64,000 nucleotides of DNA from Codonopsis lanceolata (GCA_013146195.2 CM028377.1:104313547-104377546), one strand, 5' to 3'; shown: positions 36,545-47,988, counted from the first letter of the stretch. Notes: generated by a model from the letters alone, not told the origin. Translations and numbers: made by a program.

Positions 36545-37622
36545 AAGAATATTTACTTGTCATGAACGAGATCGCTCTTGTCGACCTCGTTCCCTACTTG
36601 AGAATTTGTTAAGTAGACACTACTTGGCATTTGCATGAGTCCAGCTGGCATCCTGTCCTTGTTCACACACGCCTCCACTGTGGCCACAGTGGGGAAGTAG
36701 CTCCCTTGCTGTAATCAATACGAGCATCATTGGTGTCTATCCCGGGCATTCCCTCGGAAGGTCGATGTACTTACACGCATCTGACACATGCACGCTCAAG
36801 ATAACGCTTCTATGCAGGAACTACGAAGCGGCCCGGCTCTCCATATATCCTTATCCTATGTGATTTAATTTCGTGCACCTATGTGAAACAATGTGCATTT
36901 TGGATATATGATCTCTATGCTTATGTGACGATATCTTGCCTTGTATGTTGCATATTGCCATGACATGCATGATTGATAGCTTACAAGTCTTTATGACTTA
37001 CCCATTCCCCTTTACTGCTTTAGATCCTAGCAAGACAGGTTCTTCTCGTTGAGGATTGCGGTGTTCGTGCATTGTTCCTCCTTTTGTCTGCCGTTGCAGT
37101 TTGAAGAGGTGGTCTAGATGTCCTCTTCCTTTCTTTTGTTATTTTGCAAGGACGATGGGTTAAAGCAAGTCAATTAGACTATGCTTGGGAAATTGTATAG
37201 AACTTGATCTTGATGCTTTATATAGCTACTTGTAGTTTAACTCTTGTAGTACTTGTAACCCTTTATGCTTAGGCATTGTGTAAGCCGAGCTTTGGTTATC
37301 CTGTTTAATAGTTCACTACGTATAAGTCTTCCGCTGAGCATTCTATTAGCTCTTATCTAATTCCTGTCCATAAACTGTTAGCTTGGGTTCCGGCATGTAG
37401 TGTCGCCGATGACTTGGTTTAATTGCTTAACTGTTTTATCAGGTTTGAAAAGTTTTAAAAATACCGGCCTTTTAGGGCCGAGGCGTGATACGACTCTAAT
37501 GTTGCGTCACGTCGTTTTCTTAAAATGAGTCCTTGCATGTTTATTGCCCTCTTGTTTTTCCCCCATTTGGGCGGTCCGACCCTCGGTTCCATCTCGGGCC
37601 CGGGTTGGGTCGCCACACTTGC

Positions 37623-38463
37623 CCTTGTTCTTGAATGACCCAGATTGAGGGTTTGATTTCACCTACACTAACAGTTCAGAAAATTAGGACTTTTTCCTTA
37701 AACATATAACAAACAACCAAGGATTTCATTTTTACGAAAATATGAAGTTAAATAAAATTGAAATCCTTGAATGTTTTGAATGCAATTTTTACAGAGAAAC
37801 AACAATGGATATATCTCAGAGAAATAAACATTTAAGCATAGAGATAACCAAAGGTTTCAAGGTTTTTCGAAAGCACAACAATGGCGCAAAACAAAAGGTT
37901 ACGCAAAACGTCTCTTCATATTCCAAGAAAACACATCCAAAATGAAATATAAACTTAACACAACATATGCGAAGATTCATAGAAGGATTGGAGTGCTTAC
38001 CATTGTCACTTGAATCAAAAAGAGAAGAAGACTGAAGAGGAATAAAAAGCAGTTGCAGAGAAAAATAGGGTTTTGCAAAGAAGGAGAGAGAGAGAGAGAG
38101 AGATAGCGGATTGGTAGAAGTTTTGAAAATGGCGGTTCAATGTTTATCTAAAGAAAAAAAATCACTTTATTGATGAGTGATTGGATGATTGACAGTTATC
38201 TTTCATAAAGCACTCATCTTAGATATTTTGAAACTTAACAGTGAAAAGTGAATTTTAGCCCTTTTAGTTTTCAAAAAAATTTGCCCTCTATTTAACTTTA
38301 ATTGAAATACTAACCTGGACTTAACGCTTTGAGTTTAAACACACAACAGAGTTAGTAACAATTAAAGTCTACTGGTATGAAATAACTTTAAACTTAAAAA
38401 TAAAATTAAGCTGTAGGATCGATCATACCAAAACTCTCCTTAAATAAGCAAACCTGGTAGCAT
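37623..38463. other. Copia spacer with GA microsatellite
   Basis: Part of the second Copia element, between RNase H and the env-like ORF. The stretch next to 37623 continues the env-like coding text on the minus strand. A GA run lies at 38083-38104. No other gene is visible. Confidence 0.55.
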
Positions 38464-40063
38464 TTAGTGGCTTGGTGAGTATGTCAGCCAATTGATGTTA
38501 CCTTTTTCCACATGATCTTTGAGGAAGTGATAACGTATATCAATATGCTTTGTCTTTGAGTGCATCACTGGATTATTTGAGACTGAAATTACTGAAGTGT
38601 TATCACACATGATTGGACAATTTGTAGTCTTGATGTTGTAGTTCACTAGTTGTTACTTCATCCAAAGTAGTTGAGAGCAACAGTTGCTGACAGCAATGTA
38701 TTCTGCCTTTGTGGTTGAATTTGCAACTGAACCTTGTTTCTTGCATGACCACGAGACAAGTTTATTTCCAAGAAATTGACAAGTCCCATTGGTGCTTCTT
38801 CTGCTCACTTTGCAGGTTACGTAGCCTGCATCTGAGTATCCAACTAGATTAAAATTGTTCCTTCTTGAGTACCAGATACCTAGATTTGTAGTTGTGGATA
38901 CATATTTGATGATACATTTAACAGCAAGCAAATGTGATTCCCTTGGATTTGTCTGAAATCTAACTCAAACACAAATAACAAACATTATATCAGGTCTACT
39001 GACAGTAAGGTAAAGAAGTGAACCTATGATTCCTCGATACTTGGTCACGTTTTCTTGCTTTCACTTCTCATCTTTGTCAAGATGGCAGTTGGTAGACATT
39101 GGTGTCTCGAATCCTTTTGCTGAATCAAGACCAAATTTCTTGATAAGTTCCTTTGCATATTGGTTTTGCTGATGAAGATTCCATCTGAAGTCTGTTGGAT
39201 TTGAAGTCCTAGAAAAAAGTGAGCTCTCTCATCATGCTCATCTCAAACTTGCTTTGCATCAATTTCTCGAATCTTTTGCACAGGCTTTCATTGGTTGATC
39301 CAAAGATGATGCTGTCCACATAGATTTGTACCATCAGAGAATGACCTTAGTGCTTGAGGATGAACAAAATAGTGTCTATTCTTCCTCTCACGAATCCTTG
39401 TTCAATTAAGAACTTGGATAGAGTTTCATACCAAGCTCTGGGAGCTTGTTTAAGACCGTAGAGTGCTTTCTTGAGTCGATATACTTGATCCTCTTTGTCT
39501 TTGATGACAAAATCAAGAGGTTGTTCAACGTATACTGTTTCTTGAAGATCACCGTTGAGAAAAACACTCTTCACATCCATCTGATACACTTTGAAGTCCA
39601 TGAACGACGCACAAGCTAGAAAGAGTCTGATTGCCTCTAACCTAGCAACATGAGCAAATTTTTCATCGTAGTCAATTCTTTCTTCCAGTCGGTAGCCTTG
39701 AGCAACTAGCCTAGCTTTGTTCCTTGTAATGTTTCCATCTTCATCTCTCTTGTTTCTAAATACCCACTTGGTGCCTATAACTAGATGACCAGTAGGCCTT
39801 TGAACTAAACTCTACACTTTACATCTTTCAAACTGGTTCAACCCTTCTTGCATAGCTTCAATCCAGTAAAGGTCTTCAATAGTTTCATCAATCTTCTTTG
39901 GCTCGATCTCAGATACGATTGTGAATACAAACATAGTCTCATTTCAAACACTTCTTCTCGTACGAACTCTTGTGTTGAGATCACTAATGATTTGAGAGAC
40001 TGGGTGACCTCTTGCTTCTCTAATAGCTGGAGAAAGATCACTTCTGGTGGGTTCTTCCCTTAA
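38464..40063 (-). pseudogene. Copia pol remnant: RT and RNase H, catalytic site altered
   Basis: On the minus strand, RT text runs from NKARLVAQGY (about 39720) through the QMDVKSVFLNGDLQETVYVE and KKALYGLKQAPRAWYE stretches (39580-39400). The catalytic box near 39320 reads YVDS instead of YVDD. RNase H follows as GYSDAGYV (the family has SDADWA/SDADYA, so an aspartate is lost), then TKAEYIAVSNCCSQLLWMK and CDNTSVI...RTKHIDIRYHF-like text (38646-38464). Several stops and frameshifts. The upstream part (40063-39838) is degraded linker. Confidence 0.85.
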
Positions 40064-40078
40064 GAATTCTAGAGTAAG

Positions 40079-40683
40079 GGGAGAAGACGAAGTGAATAAC
40101 AACTCTATTAGGTTGGATGCATTAAATGTAAGGAACTGTTTGTTGACTTCTTCTTCATCTGGAACTGATCGAAGTATAGAGAGGAGCAGTTACTGAATCG
40201 AACAGGTGGAAGACAACAGAGGTTACAGACCTGCAAGAGTTGATACAGTCTATACGTGTGAAACTGTGTACCTGCTCTGTCCTGTTCAGGTGTGGAAAGT
40301 CTTCATTTTTCGAAAAAGCTGGAAAGGTGTATCCTCGAATTCAGGAGTCAACCTTAAAGGATTTAAATCAAACTGATATTGTGAAATATTTGAATTAATA
40401 ATCCTCTTGATTAATGATGAGCTGGACATCCTGATAATCTTTATACATGTCATACTGCTGTTCGAAAGCAGACAAGGTCTGCTGGTGAAGGCTGCTGGTG
40501 AAGCCTTTGCAGTAATCTTCTGGTGATGAGTGTCGAAACCTGTGAAGTCTAAAATAACTATTTTAAATAACTTTCTATACACAGTTGTCACTCTAACTGG
40601 TACGCAGCCCATTTAGCCACTAAGTATAGAACATAATGTAATGTATGAGCAAATGCAAATCTAAATACAAATGAGAAACAACA
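40079..40683 (-). repeat. 5' LTR piece of the second Copia element
   Basis: Direct copy of 30575-31172. It is cut at GGAGAAGAC (40079), where the pol linker begins, so the rest of the LTR was lost with gag through integrase. Confidence 0.82.
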
Positions 40684-40915
40684 GCTATCAAGTTACCTTT
40701 TTGCCCTCTAAAAATTGCACATGAGCAGCACATATGGGGGGGTTTAATGGATAAAATACCAATGACAGTGAACGGAGGGACCACTAGCACACACCAAGAA
40801 TCTATTTTGGATCTAACTTTTAATTTTTCCAAATTAGGGACTAATGCTAGAAAGTCGCAAAGTACGAGGACTATTGGTGACATTAATCCTAATTACTACT
40901 ATTAAATATAAGTTA

Positions 40916-41095
40916 GGATTAATATATGATTTGGTCCCTAAACTTTACCTTCTTTCCTATAACGGTGATAGATGTTTTTCATTTCCTTTATTGGTCCGTG
41001 GACTTCACTTTAGTTGGCATATTAGTCCCTCAAACCGTTATCTCAAACAGAATCGTTAAATTTTTTGTAAAGAGACAAAATTACCCTTAGTTGAG
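40916..41095. repeat. Second Mutator-type terminus
   Basis: GGATTAATATATGATTTGGTCC, then 'tggtccgtgg', 'agtccctcaa', 'cgttaaattttttgtaaa' and 'aaattaccctta' run in the same order as the left end of the Pack-MULE at 22122-22290. The partner end was not found, so the element extent is unknown. The following 41096-42230 shows no recognised gene. Confidence 0.5.
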
Positions 41096-42234
41096 TATGA
41101 TAAAAATGCACGTGAGTAATTCATTACTGAGATAGAATAACAAAGCTAATGTGAAATACAGTATAAAACAAAATAAAATAATAAAAAAAGAAAGAAATCT
41201 CTTATCCAAGTATATAACTGGCTCCACTCATCGTTTCTCTCCATCAAATGCCATCCAACCTTCCTATGTAAGCACGAAATTAGAACCCTAAGAATCAGGT
41301 GATTCAGGTCATACCTAAAAATGGTGCGTGCAGAACCCCAATGCTCTTGACAGACGACACATAGAAGCTAGATGAAACATAGAAAACAATTGAAATTGAA
41401 ATACAGGAAGACCTCAACTTGGGTGATACAGGATCTAGTCCCGTAGTAGCAAAGCGGGCCAGACTAGATGCAAACACAGGTCGGAAAAATCAACATCCTA
41501 ATTGATAATGTTATTAGTTTTTCATTCCTGTTTGTACTATATCAATCTTTGTTGTTCAATTTTAGTGTAACAGTTAACTGTATTTATTATGTCTTGAGCT
41601 TCATGCAAATATCGGGTGCTTTGTCCCATGCTACTTCTGGAATTAAGGCCATAAGAGTGGAATCGACGGAGGCGGCATATGACACGACGAAGATTTCAAA
41701 GCTTATTATTCGCTTGAGTGTCACAGTGGAGTTCAAGAAACCAAATCTGATAAATCACTTCACCTCCGATGGATGTTAAGAACTGAGATTGGGAAAATCC
41801 AATTTGGCGATTTGGTTTGAAAGGTGCAATTTAAATGAAATTACACACGCTGTAGGGGGAGAGTGAGATTTTTTTGTAACTGAAAAAGATACTTCATGCA
41901 TCGCGATACACAAAATAAGATACTTTCATGCATCGTGATGCATGTGCCTTTTTTCTGATTATCGAAAAATATTGAAGTGTAAAGCAGTGTAAAACTTAAA
42001 AAAGGGGAATGTCATGCAAATTTTCCTATTTTTTAATTCCACTCTTACCCCTTGCTCTCAATTTCAATTTTCAAGACATGCTCGCCTACCCTCGCTTTCT
42101 CCCATCACCTACATCGTTGGGTTTGTAGCCTCTACAATTTGTGCGTGCTCTTGCTTTTCTCTAATTTTTGGGGTTTTTATTTTTGTTTTGTAATAATTAA
42201 AAAAAAGTCCTAGAGAAAAGTTCGTGGGGTTAGG

Positions 42235-42867
42235 TGTGTCAATGGATTGGATTCGAATCGGATCAGTTAAATCCATATCTGATTTGTTAAAAAATATCAA
42301 ACTTGGATCGATCAAATTGGATTATGTTTCAGATATTTCAAAGTTCAATCCATATCATAAATTTTTGTATTAGATTAGATTCGATTTTATTCGCCCCTTA
42401 TTAAAATACTGAATAAAATTAATATTGAAGTATTTTTACTTATTTTTGTATTAGATCATATTCAATTTTATTCGCCCCTTATTAAAATATTGAATAAAAT
42501 TAATATTGATATATTTTTACTTACTCAAAGGTCGAATATAATTAAAAAATATTATTTTTAACTTACTCAAACATGAATAAAAATGATAGTAAGATATTAC
42601 GATGCGTAGAAAAATTTATATTTGATAGAAATAGTAATGATTAATGCGTAAAAACTCAATATAAATAATTTTTATATGCATAATATAAATATATTTTTTA
42701 TGTCGCATCAGATCGGGTTTTTAATGAATTGGAACAACTTAATCCAAATCTGATTTGTTAATCTTTTGGATTATCAGATTCAAATCAAAATCTAGTAATC
42801 CGGTAACAAAATTAAATCCATATCCTTAAAATAACATCATATTCAGATCAAAATTCGATGCATTGAC
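42235..42867. repeat. AT-rich repeat, possible hAT-type MITE
   Basis: Starts TAGGTGTGTCAATGGATTGG and ends, reversed, TACAGTCAATGCATCG. The interior repeats 'tcgattttattcgccccttattaaaat' words twice (about 42381 and 42460). No reliable duplication was found, so classification is tentative. Confidence 0.35.
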
Positions 42868-43316
42868 TGTAATACCCCCATCCCACATCGGGTAAGTGTG
42901 AGAATTATGTACTATTTACAAGGTGGCCACACACTATACCTCTGAGCACCAATATCATCTATTGACTTTTGGTCGGCCTGTTGTGTTCCTGATGACCCAA
43001 GGTGCTACGTACTCAGTGGGCCAATGTGTGGACTACGCGCAACAAACCAGACTTTCGAGTTCGGGGCGTTATAAATGAGATCAGAGTGGTTCCCGACCGG
43101 AAATGTGGGAACAAAGTGATATGTGGGAAAAAAATGCTACACCACGGGAGGTGGGAGCCACCTCTTGATCCCCGTACGAGTCACCTTTTGAATCCTGTAT
43201 CGTCCGAGCTACGGTTCGGTCCTGACGAGTGCATCGAGGATTTAAGTGGGGGGAGATTGTAATATTCCCATCCCACATCGGGTAGGTGTAAGAATTGTGT
43301 ATAATTTATAGGGCAA
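42868..43316 (+). mobile_element. TRIM-like miniature LTR element, 3' LTR truncated
   Basis: TGTAATACCCCCATCCCACATCGGG starts at 42868 and its near copy TGTAATATTCCCATCCCACATCGGG at 43258. The second is preceded by a polypurine tract, AAGTGGGGGGAGA (43244-43256). A TGAGATCAGAGTGG stretch at 43077-43090 may be a primer-binding site. The interior is under 200 bp and noncoding. The second LTR matches only to about 43316. Confidence 0.72.
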
Positions 43317-43460
43317 ATTTCAAGTGGGTACAATTTTAGAAACATGTTTTCATCTAGTACCATCATTTTTTTGGACATTTCATATAACTACAAATTTGTT
43401 GCCAAATGACAAAAATGCCATTTATGAAGACAAAAGTCATTCGGCCTAAAAAAAAAATGC

Positions 43461-44085
43461 TGATGGCAAGTCTTGGCATCAGGATTGTTTTTACAGATTT
43501 TCATAACAAAAAAAAAAAAAAAATTCGGATGCCAACATTGCCAAGGCTTGGCATCAGGGCTGTTTTGACAATTTATTCAAGCTAAAAAAATTCAAAAAAT
43601 GCTGATGTCAAGGCTTGGCATCAGGGCTGTTTTGATAATTTATTCAAGAAAAAAAAATCAAAAAATTCTGATGCCAAGGCTTGACATCATGACTGTTTTG
43701 ACAATTTATTCAAGCAAAAAAATTCAAAAAAAGCTGATGCCAAAGCTTGACATCAGGGCTGTTTTGACAATTTATTCAAGAAAAAAAATCAAAAAACAAA
43801 AAAAAACAAAAAAACTGATGCCAAGGCTTGGCATCAAGACTATTTTGAAAATTTATTCAAGCCAAAAAAATTCAAAAAAAACGGATGCCAAGGTTTGGCA
43901 TCAGGGCTTTTTGACAGTTTATTCAAGGCAAAAAAATTCAAAAAAAGATGATGCTAAGGCTTGGCATCAGCGCTGTTTTGACAGTTTATTCAAGCCAAAA
44001 AAAATTCAAAAAAGTTGATGCCAAAGCTTGACATTAGGGCTGTTTTCGCAGTTTATTTATGACCAAAAAACCTCAACATTTTACG
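43461..44085. repeat. Nine-copy minisatellite with a hairpin in each unit
   Basis: Units start at 43461, 43528, 43603, 43669, 43735, 43816, 43883, 43949 and 44016; spacing is mostly 66-67 bp. Each carries the arms TGATGCCAAG and CTTGGCATCA (with changes) around one base, then GGGCTGTTTTGACA, TTTATTCAAG and an A-rich run with 'attcaaaaaa'. Because 66 is divisible by three the array gives a repetitive open frame, which I regard as accidental. Confidence 0.93.
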
Positions 44086-44849
44086 ATGACATAACAAAAT
44101 ACACTAACACAAACATGGAATAAACATAAATATTTAATTATTACATTTTCAAACAAATTTGTCATTGTTTTTTGTTATCCCCTTTCAAAATAAATGTTTC
44201 AGCCATCTTTTCCCTATATTTATCAGCATCAATATTAGGCACAGTGAGCCAAATTAGAAATGCCTTTTTGTCTTTGAAATGAATGATATTGATATTACAA
44301 ATGCAAATACAAAATCAAGGAAATAAAAGTTAGCAACAAAGCAACTATGACTGCTATGATTAAAGTTCTTTTAATTCATTCTACATATCATACAGATCTG
44401 TAAAATTATAAGATGAAAAAAAAATTAAAAAAAAATACGTCCAAGAACCCTTCATGGAGCATTCAGTCCATTCCTCTTCTCTGGAATTGATTCTCTCCAA
44501 CATGTCATCTTCTAACGGCTATTGGACCAAGATACAGTCGAGATACATAACCAGTGCTCATTACTCATTAACTGAACTTGCCGATTTCCATCTTCTTCTT
44601 GATTGCCTTTTGACCATGGTAAACGAATGAATCTAATATCCCAGAAACAGTGAAAACACCTGAATAGTAGCAATGCCAAAGTAAAGTCAACAAGGGTACT
44701 GAAAAATGAAGTCCTCAGATATAATGTGCTCATGCACAAAATGCAGAATAATATGGTTCGGTTTGATTTAACATGGATTCCTTATAAGGAGAAATTTTAA
44801 TAGTCTTGTGCAAGAATTGCAGCAAGCATAGTATCAAACATCAAATTCT
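44086..44849. other. No recognised feature
   Basis: AT-rich sequence with short unrelated frames only. Confidence 0.4.
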
Positions 44850-45000
44850 ATTAACACGGGACCCCTTTTGCATGTAATACAACAACTCTTCATTGTATTC
44901 TTGTAGACGTCTTATATATATATAGACCAAACGTAATACAAACGACTTCTTCCAAAACACAATTACTGGTGTTATATGGTATCAGAGTCATCGTTAGTTT
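44850..45000 (+). repeat. Copia LTR end with primer-binding site (remnant)
   Basis: TGGTATCAGAGTC at 44977-44989 is the standard plant site for initiator-Met tRNA priming. It follows U5-like text (TTCATTGTATTCTTGTAGACG, a TATA run, ...GGTGTTATA). The LTR end is TA instead of CA, perhaps by mutation. About 55 bases further the 'agagtcatcgtta' block is repeated. No coding region follows; 45000-46147 is otherwise featureless. Confidence 0.6.
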
Positions 45001-46147
45001 GAGCGTGTTCTGTGATCCGTCCATTAAAGTATTAGAGTCATCGTTAACATGTTGTGATCGAAGATGATGATAGCGTGACTTGCAAACACCAAGGATGAGT
45101 GATAAGTTCTTTCATTCGAAAAGCTATGAACTTTACAAGAGCATGACAAGAAAAGATCTGACGGTTAAAGATATAAGCCATGGATACAGCGAGGAAGAAA
45201 CAGGTTGGCAGTTCAAGATGAATAATTTGTGTACTTGAGAAGAATAACTACTGTTGCATGAGTTATATAGTTTCTCACAGGCATTAGCCTTTAGCTTAGT
45301 CATCGGGAAAACATAAGCGCACAAGAATCTGCTAAGAAGCCTTCAAAAGCATAGGCTAATATTTCTTCGCAGATTAAGCTGGTATCTCATGGGATGGATA
45401 AAGCTAAACTAACTTATTCTGGTTTAAGCGAATTACTTGACTTGCGATCTCACACAATTAAGATGGAATTCATTATCGAAATATACATATTGCACATTAA
45501 TATTTGTCACAATCAAGGTTGTTAAGTCAGTGATTTTCATCATCCATCATAAGTAATTATTTGGTATGCATGCAACACACAAGCAGAATGAGAGTTCTCT
45601 TTGGTGTGTGAGAGATAAGGGATGGGGTGACAGGGATTGAGGGTAACAAACTCAATATGAAGAAACCCAACTATGTATAGCGAAGAAACAACAAGAGCTT
45701 GCAGAAAATTCTTCACTCAATGATTTGTGGAACTGCTTTCAAGTTTCATCTACGTAAACTTATATCCTTTCACAAAAGATCCTAAAAATAATATTCTTTG
45801 AAGCATACTTCACGGATCATTGAATGTCACAAGCAATCACCCACCTAAACAGACCACAAATCAGTTAAACAAGTACCAACCCCGTATAAACCCAACCCAA
45901 TAGCCAAGAGTATCCCGCTCCAAACTACACTTCAACAAAGGGTCTCAAACCACATTGTCCAACAGGGCGAGCTAATTCCAAAGGTTTACTGCTTGGCTCA
46001 AAGCACCCACTTTCCCCATTCAGTTTTGAAGGGACTAAGGGAAAGATAATGACAACAAAATCCCCAAACTGTTTTATTTGAACCTATCAACCATGAGCTT
46101 CAATTATTAGAAGAATCACCATGTGAACGCACTTTTAGTCTTGATTT

Positions 46148-47888
46148 TTTTTTGATAAGTAAAAGATTCATTAAAATCAAAGCGCCTAAACTAAGGCGCA
46201 AACATGTACACTAGGAGTATACAACACTAATTAAAACGAACAACCTATCCACTAAATCCCCGAGGGATTGATGAACATTTTCACCTCGAACCCCGATTCC
46301 ACCACCTCAGTACAAGATGCAACAACCGATCCTTTAGTTGGTCCAACGTCCGCTCCACATTGTCGAATGCTCTTCTATTTCTCTCTCCCCAAATAATCCA
46401 CCAGATTAGAGCGGAACTACTCTCCAAAAGGATTCCTCCTCCCTACCACTAGAACCAGGCCAACACAACAGAAGTCTTTCACCGATCTAGGCATCACCCA
46501 TTGAATTTTAAATGTTCTTAGGATCATATTCCACGTATCCGAAACAGCGACTTGACAATGGAGCAAAAGGTGATTCGCGTGCTTTCGTTCCCCGCACATG
46601 TAGCACCAATTCACATATATCTTACCTCTTCGCCTAAGATTATCCCCTGCTAGAATGGCTCTCTACAAGCCTCCCATGCAAAGAACATCACTCAGCAGAA
46701 CGAGACTTCCAAATACACTTCCAAGGGAAAGGAGGAGCCCTATATTATGATAATCGAGCATACATCGACTTAACAAGAAACTTTTGTTTTTCGAGATTGC
46801 CCACATAACCTTATCCTCCCCGCTAGTATCTACTTGATAGAATACAACCGCCCAGAATTGAACACTAGAATCCATTTCCCAATCCTCGAAGATTTCGATT
46901 AAAACCGATTCCAAACCACCGTACCATTATTATCCACTGAAGCACATCACTAACCGAATGTCTCGATCAACCACCAAATTGAATGTATCCGGAAAAAAAA
47001 TACGAGCTCCTCCTTCCCACTACCGAACATCTTTCCAAAATCTGATTTTCGAGCCATTTCCTAGAGCAAACGAAATATTCCTCTCGAAGGCTACCCTTCC
47101 CTTACAAATCCCTTTCCATACTCCCAACCATGAGGACGCTCTATGACGTTAGGAAACCACTGCATCTCCCCTTCCCCATACTTACCAACCACCACTCTTC
47201 TCCACAAGGCATTATGCTCCACCATGTATCGCCATAACCATTTCCCAAGGAGCGCGAATTAAACAAACTTAATTTCCTCAATCCAAGACCGCCATCCTTA
47301 ATCTTTGAGCACACTGTATTCCACTTCACCAAATGATATTTACGCTCTTCTCCTTGACCTTCCCAAAGGAAGTCTCTTTCAATCTTCTCTATCTTCTCTG
47401 ACAAGCAGCATCACAAAAACCGATAAAGTATGCTGGAATACACGATAATGCATTCTTCACCAAGGTTAACCTACCAGCCTTTTGGACAACATTTGTTTCT
47501 TCCATCCCGCCAATCGTTGATCCATCTTCTCAATCACCGTGATTCCACATGGTCTTTTTATAATTAGCACCTACCCGCAGCCCCAAGTAGATAGAATGGA
47601 GCTTCACCTGACTCACACCAAGGCCAAAGCAAAAATCTTCCACATTCCGCTACAAAGACCTAACGATGATAACACTTTTCTTAATATTAACTTCAAACCA
47701 GAGACCATCCTAAAAAACGAGAGAACTAAACGAGATAACCCAACTGCTCAATGTCCGTGATCACAAAAAATAAGAGTACATCCCAAAGAGCAAATGGGAG
47801 ACCATAATCTTGATTCCCTTGAATTGCCTATTTTGAAACCACTCATGTAAACCACCGCCACAGCTTTATCCAACATTTTACTCAATGC
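46148..47888 (-). mobile_element. L1-type LINE, 3' part of ORF2
   Basis: On the minus strand: a degraded RT box (HLLF...TLIF-like, about 47830), the YLGL..G and KMDQRLAGWKKQ region (47600-47500), the IERDFLWEGQGEERKYHLVKWN block (47380 on), and a zf-RVT-like end with WCYMCGERKHANHLLLHC (46610-46550). It ends with TTTTACTTATC and an A run at about 46148, a typical plant L1 3' end. Frameshifts and stops throughout. The left (5') part is lost in the N gap. Confidence 0.85.
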
Positions 47889-47988
47889 NNNNNNNNNNNN
47901 NNNNNNNNNNNNNNNNNNNNNNNNNNNNNNNNNNNNNNNNNNNNNNNNNNNNNNNNNNNNNNNNNNNNNNNNNNNNNNNNNNNNNNNN
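47889..47988. other. Assembly gap (100 N)
   Basis: Exactly 100 Ns, the usual placeholder for a gap of unknown length. A LINE ORF2 ends abruptly on its left and a Tat-type Gypsy integrase begins abruptly on its right. At least one element boundary is missing. Confidence 0.98.

Larger units (their letters stand above)
34359..37617. mobile_element. Solo LTR (Gypsy-like) of 3.26 kb
   Basis: Starts TGTAACACCCTGG and ends GGGTCGCCACA, with a perfect 5-bp duplication CTTGC on both sides (34354-34358 and 37618-37622). There is no pol sequence inside. The size and TGTAACACCC start suit a chromovirus of the Tekay/Del kind (recalled, not searched). A single LTR with intact duplication points to recombination between the two LTRs of a full element. 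It splits the env-like ORF of the second Copia element. Confidence 0.85.
28821..40683 (-). mobile_element. Second SIRE-type Copia element, deleted and invaded
   Basis: On the minus strand: a 5' LTR piece (40683-40079), RT and RNase H (40063-38464), a spacer, an env-like ORF (to 31553), a polypurine tract (31188-31173) and a 3' LTR (31172-28821). Gag, protease, integrase and the inner part of the 5' LTR are missing by a single deletion at 40063-40079. LTR ends are TGTTG...CTAACA on the minus strand. No matching 5-bp duplication was seen. The two LTR copies differ at many sites, so the insertion is old. Confidence 0.82.
27215..40889. mobile_element. Mutator-type element hosting nested insertions
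   Basis: The left end reads TTAATGTCACCAATAGT, then TCGACTTCCTAGCGTT. After a 0.6 kb insertion it continues (27883-28020) with GTGGTCCCTATGTTCACTGTCATT. The right end, reversed from 40889, has the same words in the same order down to about 40684. The flanks TAATTACAA (27206-27214) and TAATTACTA (40890-40898) match in 8 of 9 bases. Its own DNA amounts to the two ends plus about 0.8 kb (28020-28820) with no recognised gene; everything else is the Copia element and its passengers. Confidence 0.72.

Noticed and set aside
36675..36692. 18-bp perfect palindrome as an origin or operator
   Set aside because: It lies inside a plant solo LTR with no such context; reported only as part of that LTR.
41468..41779. 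103-codon frame with hydrophobic stretch
   Set aside because: No domain, and no splice or regulatory support. It is probably chance in AT-rich DNA.
43599..44018. 139-codon open frame with repeated MPRLDI...YSRKK text
   Set aside because: It is the minisatellite read through, because the unit is near a multiple of three. No domain, and units change frame where the spacing is 81 or 67.
43461..44085. CRISPR-like array
   Set aside because: The spacing is regular, but the whole unit including the 'spacer' repeats. It is a eukaryotic minisatellite.
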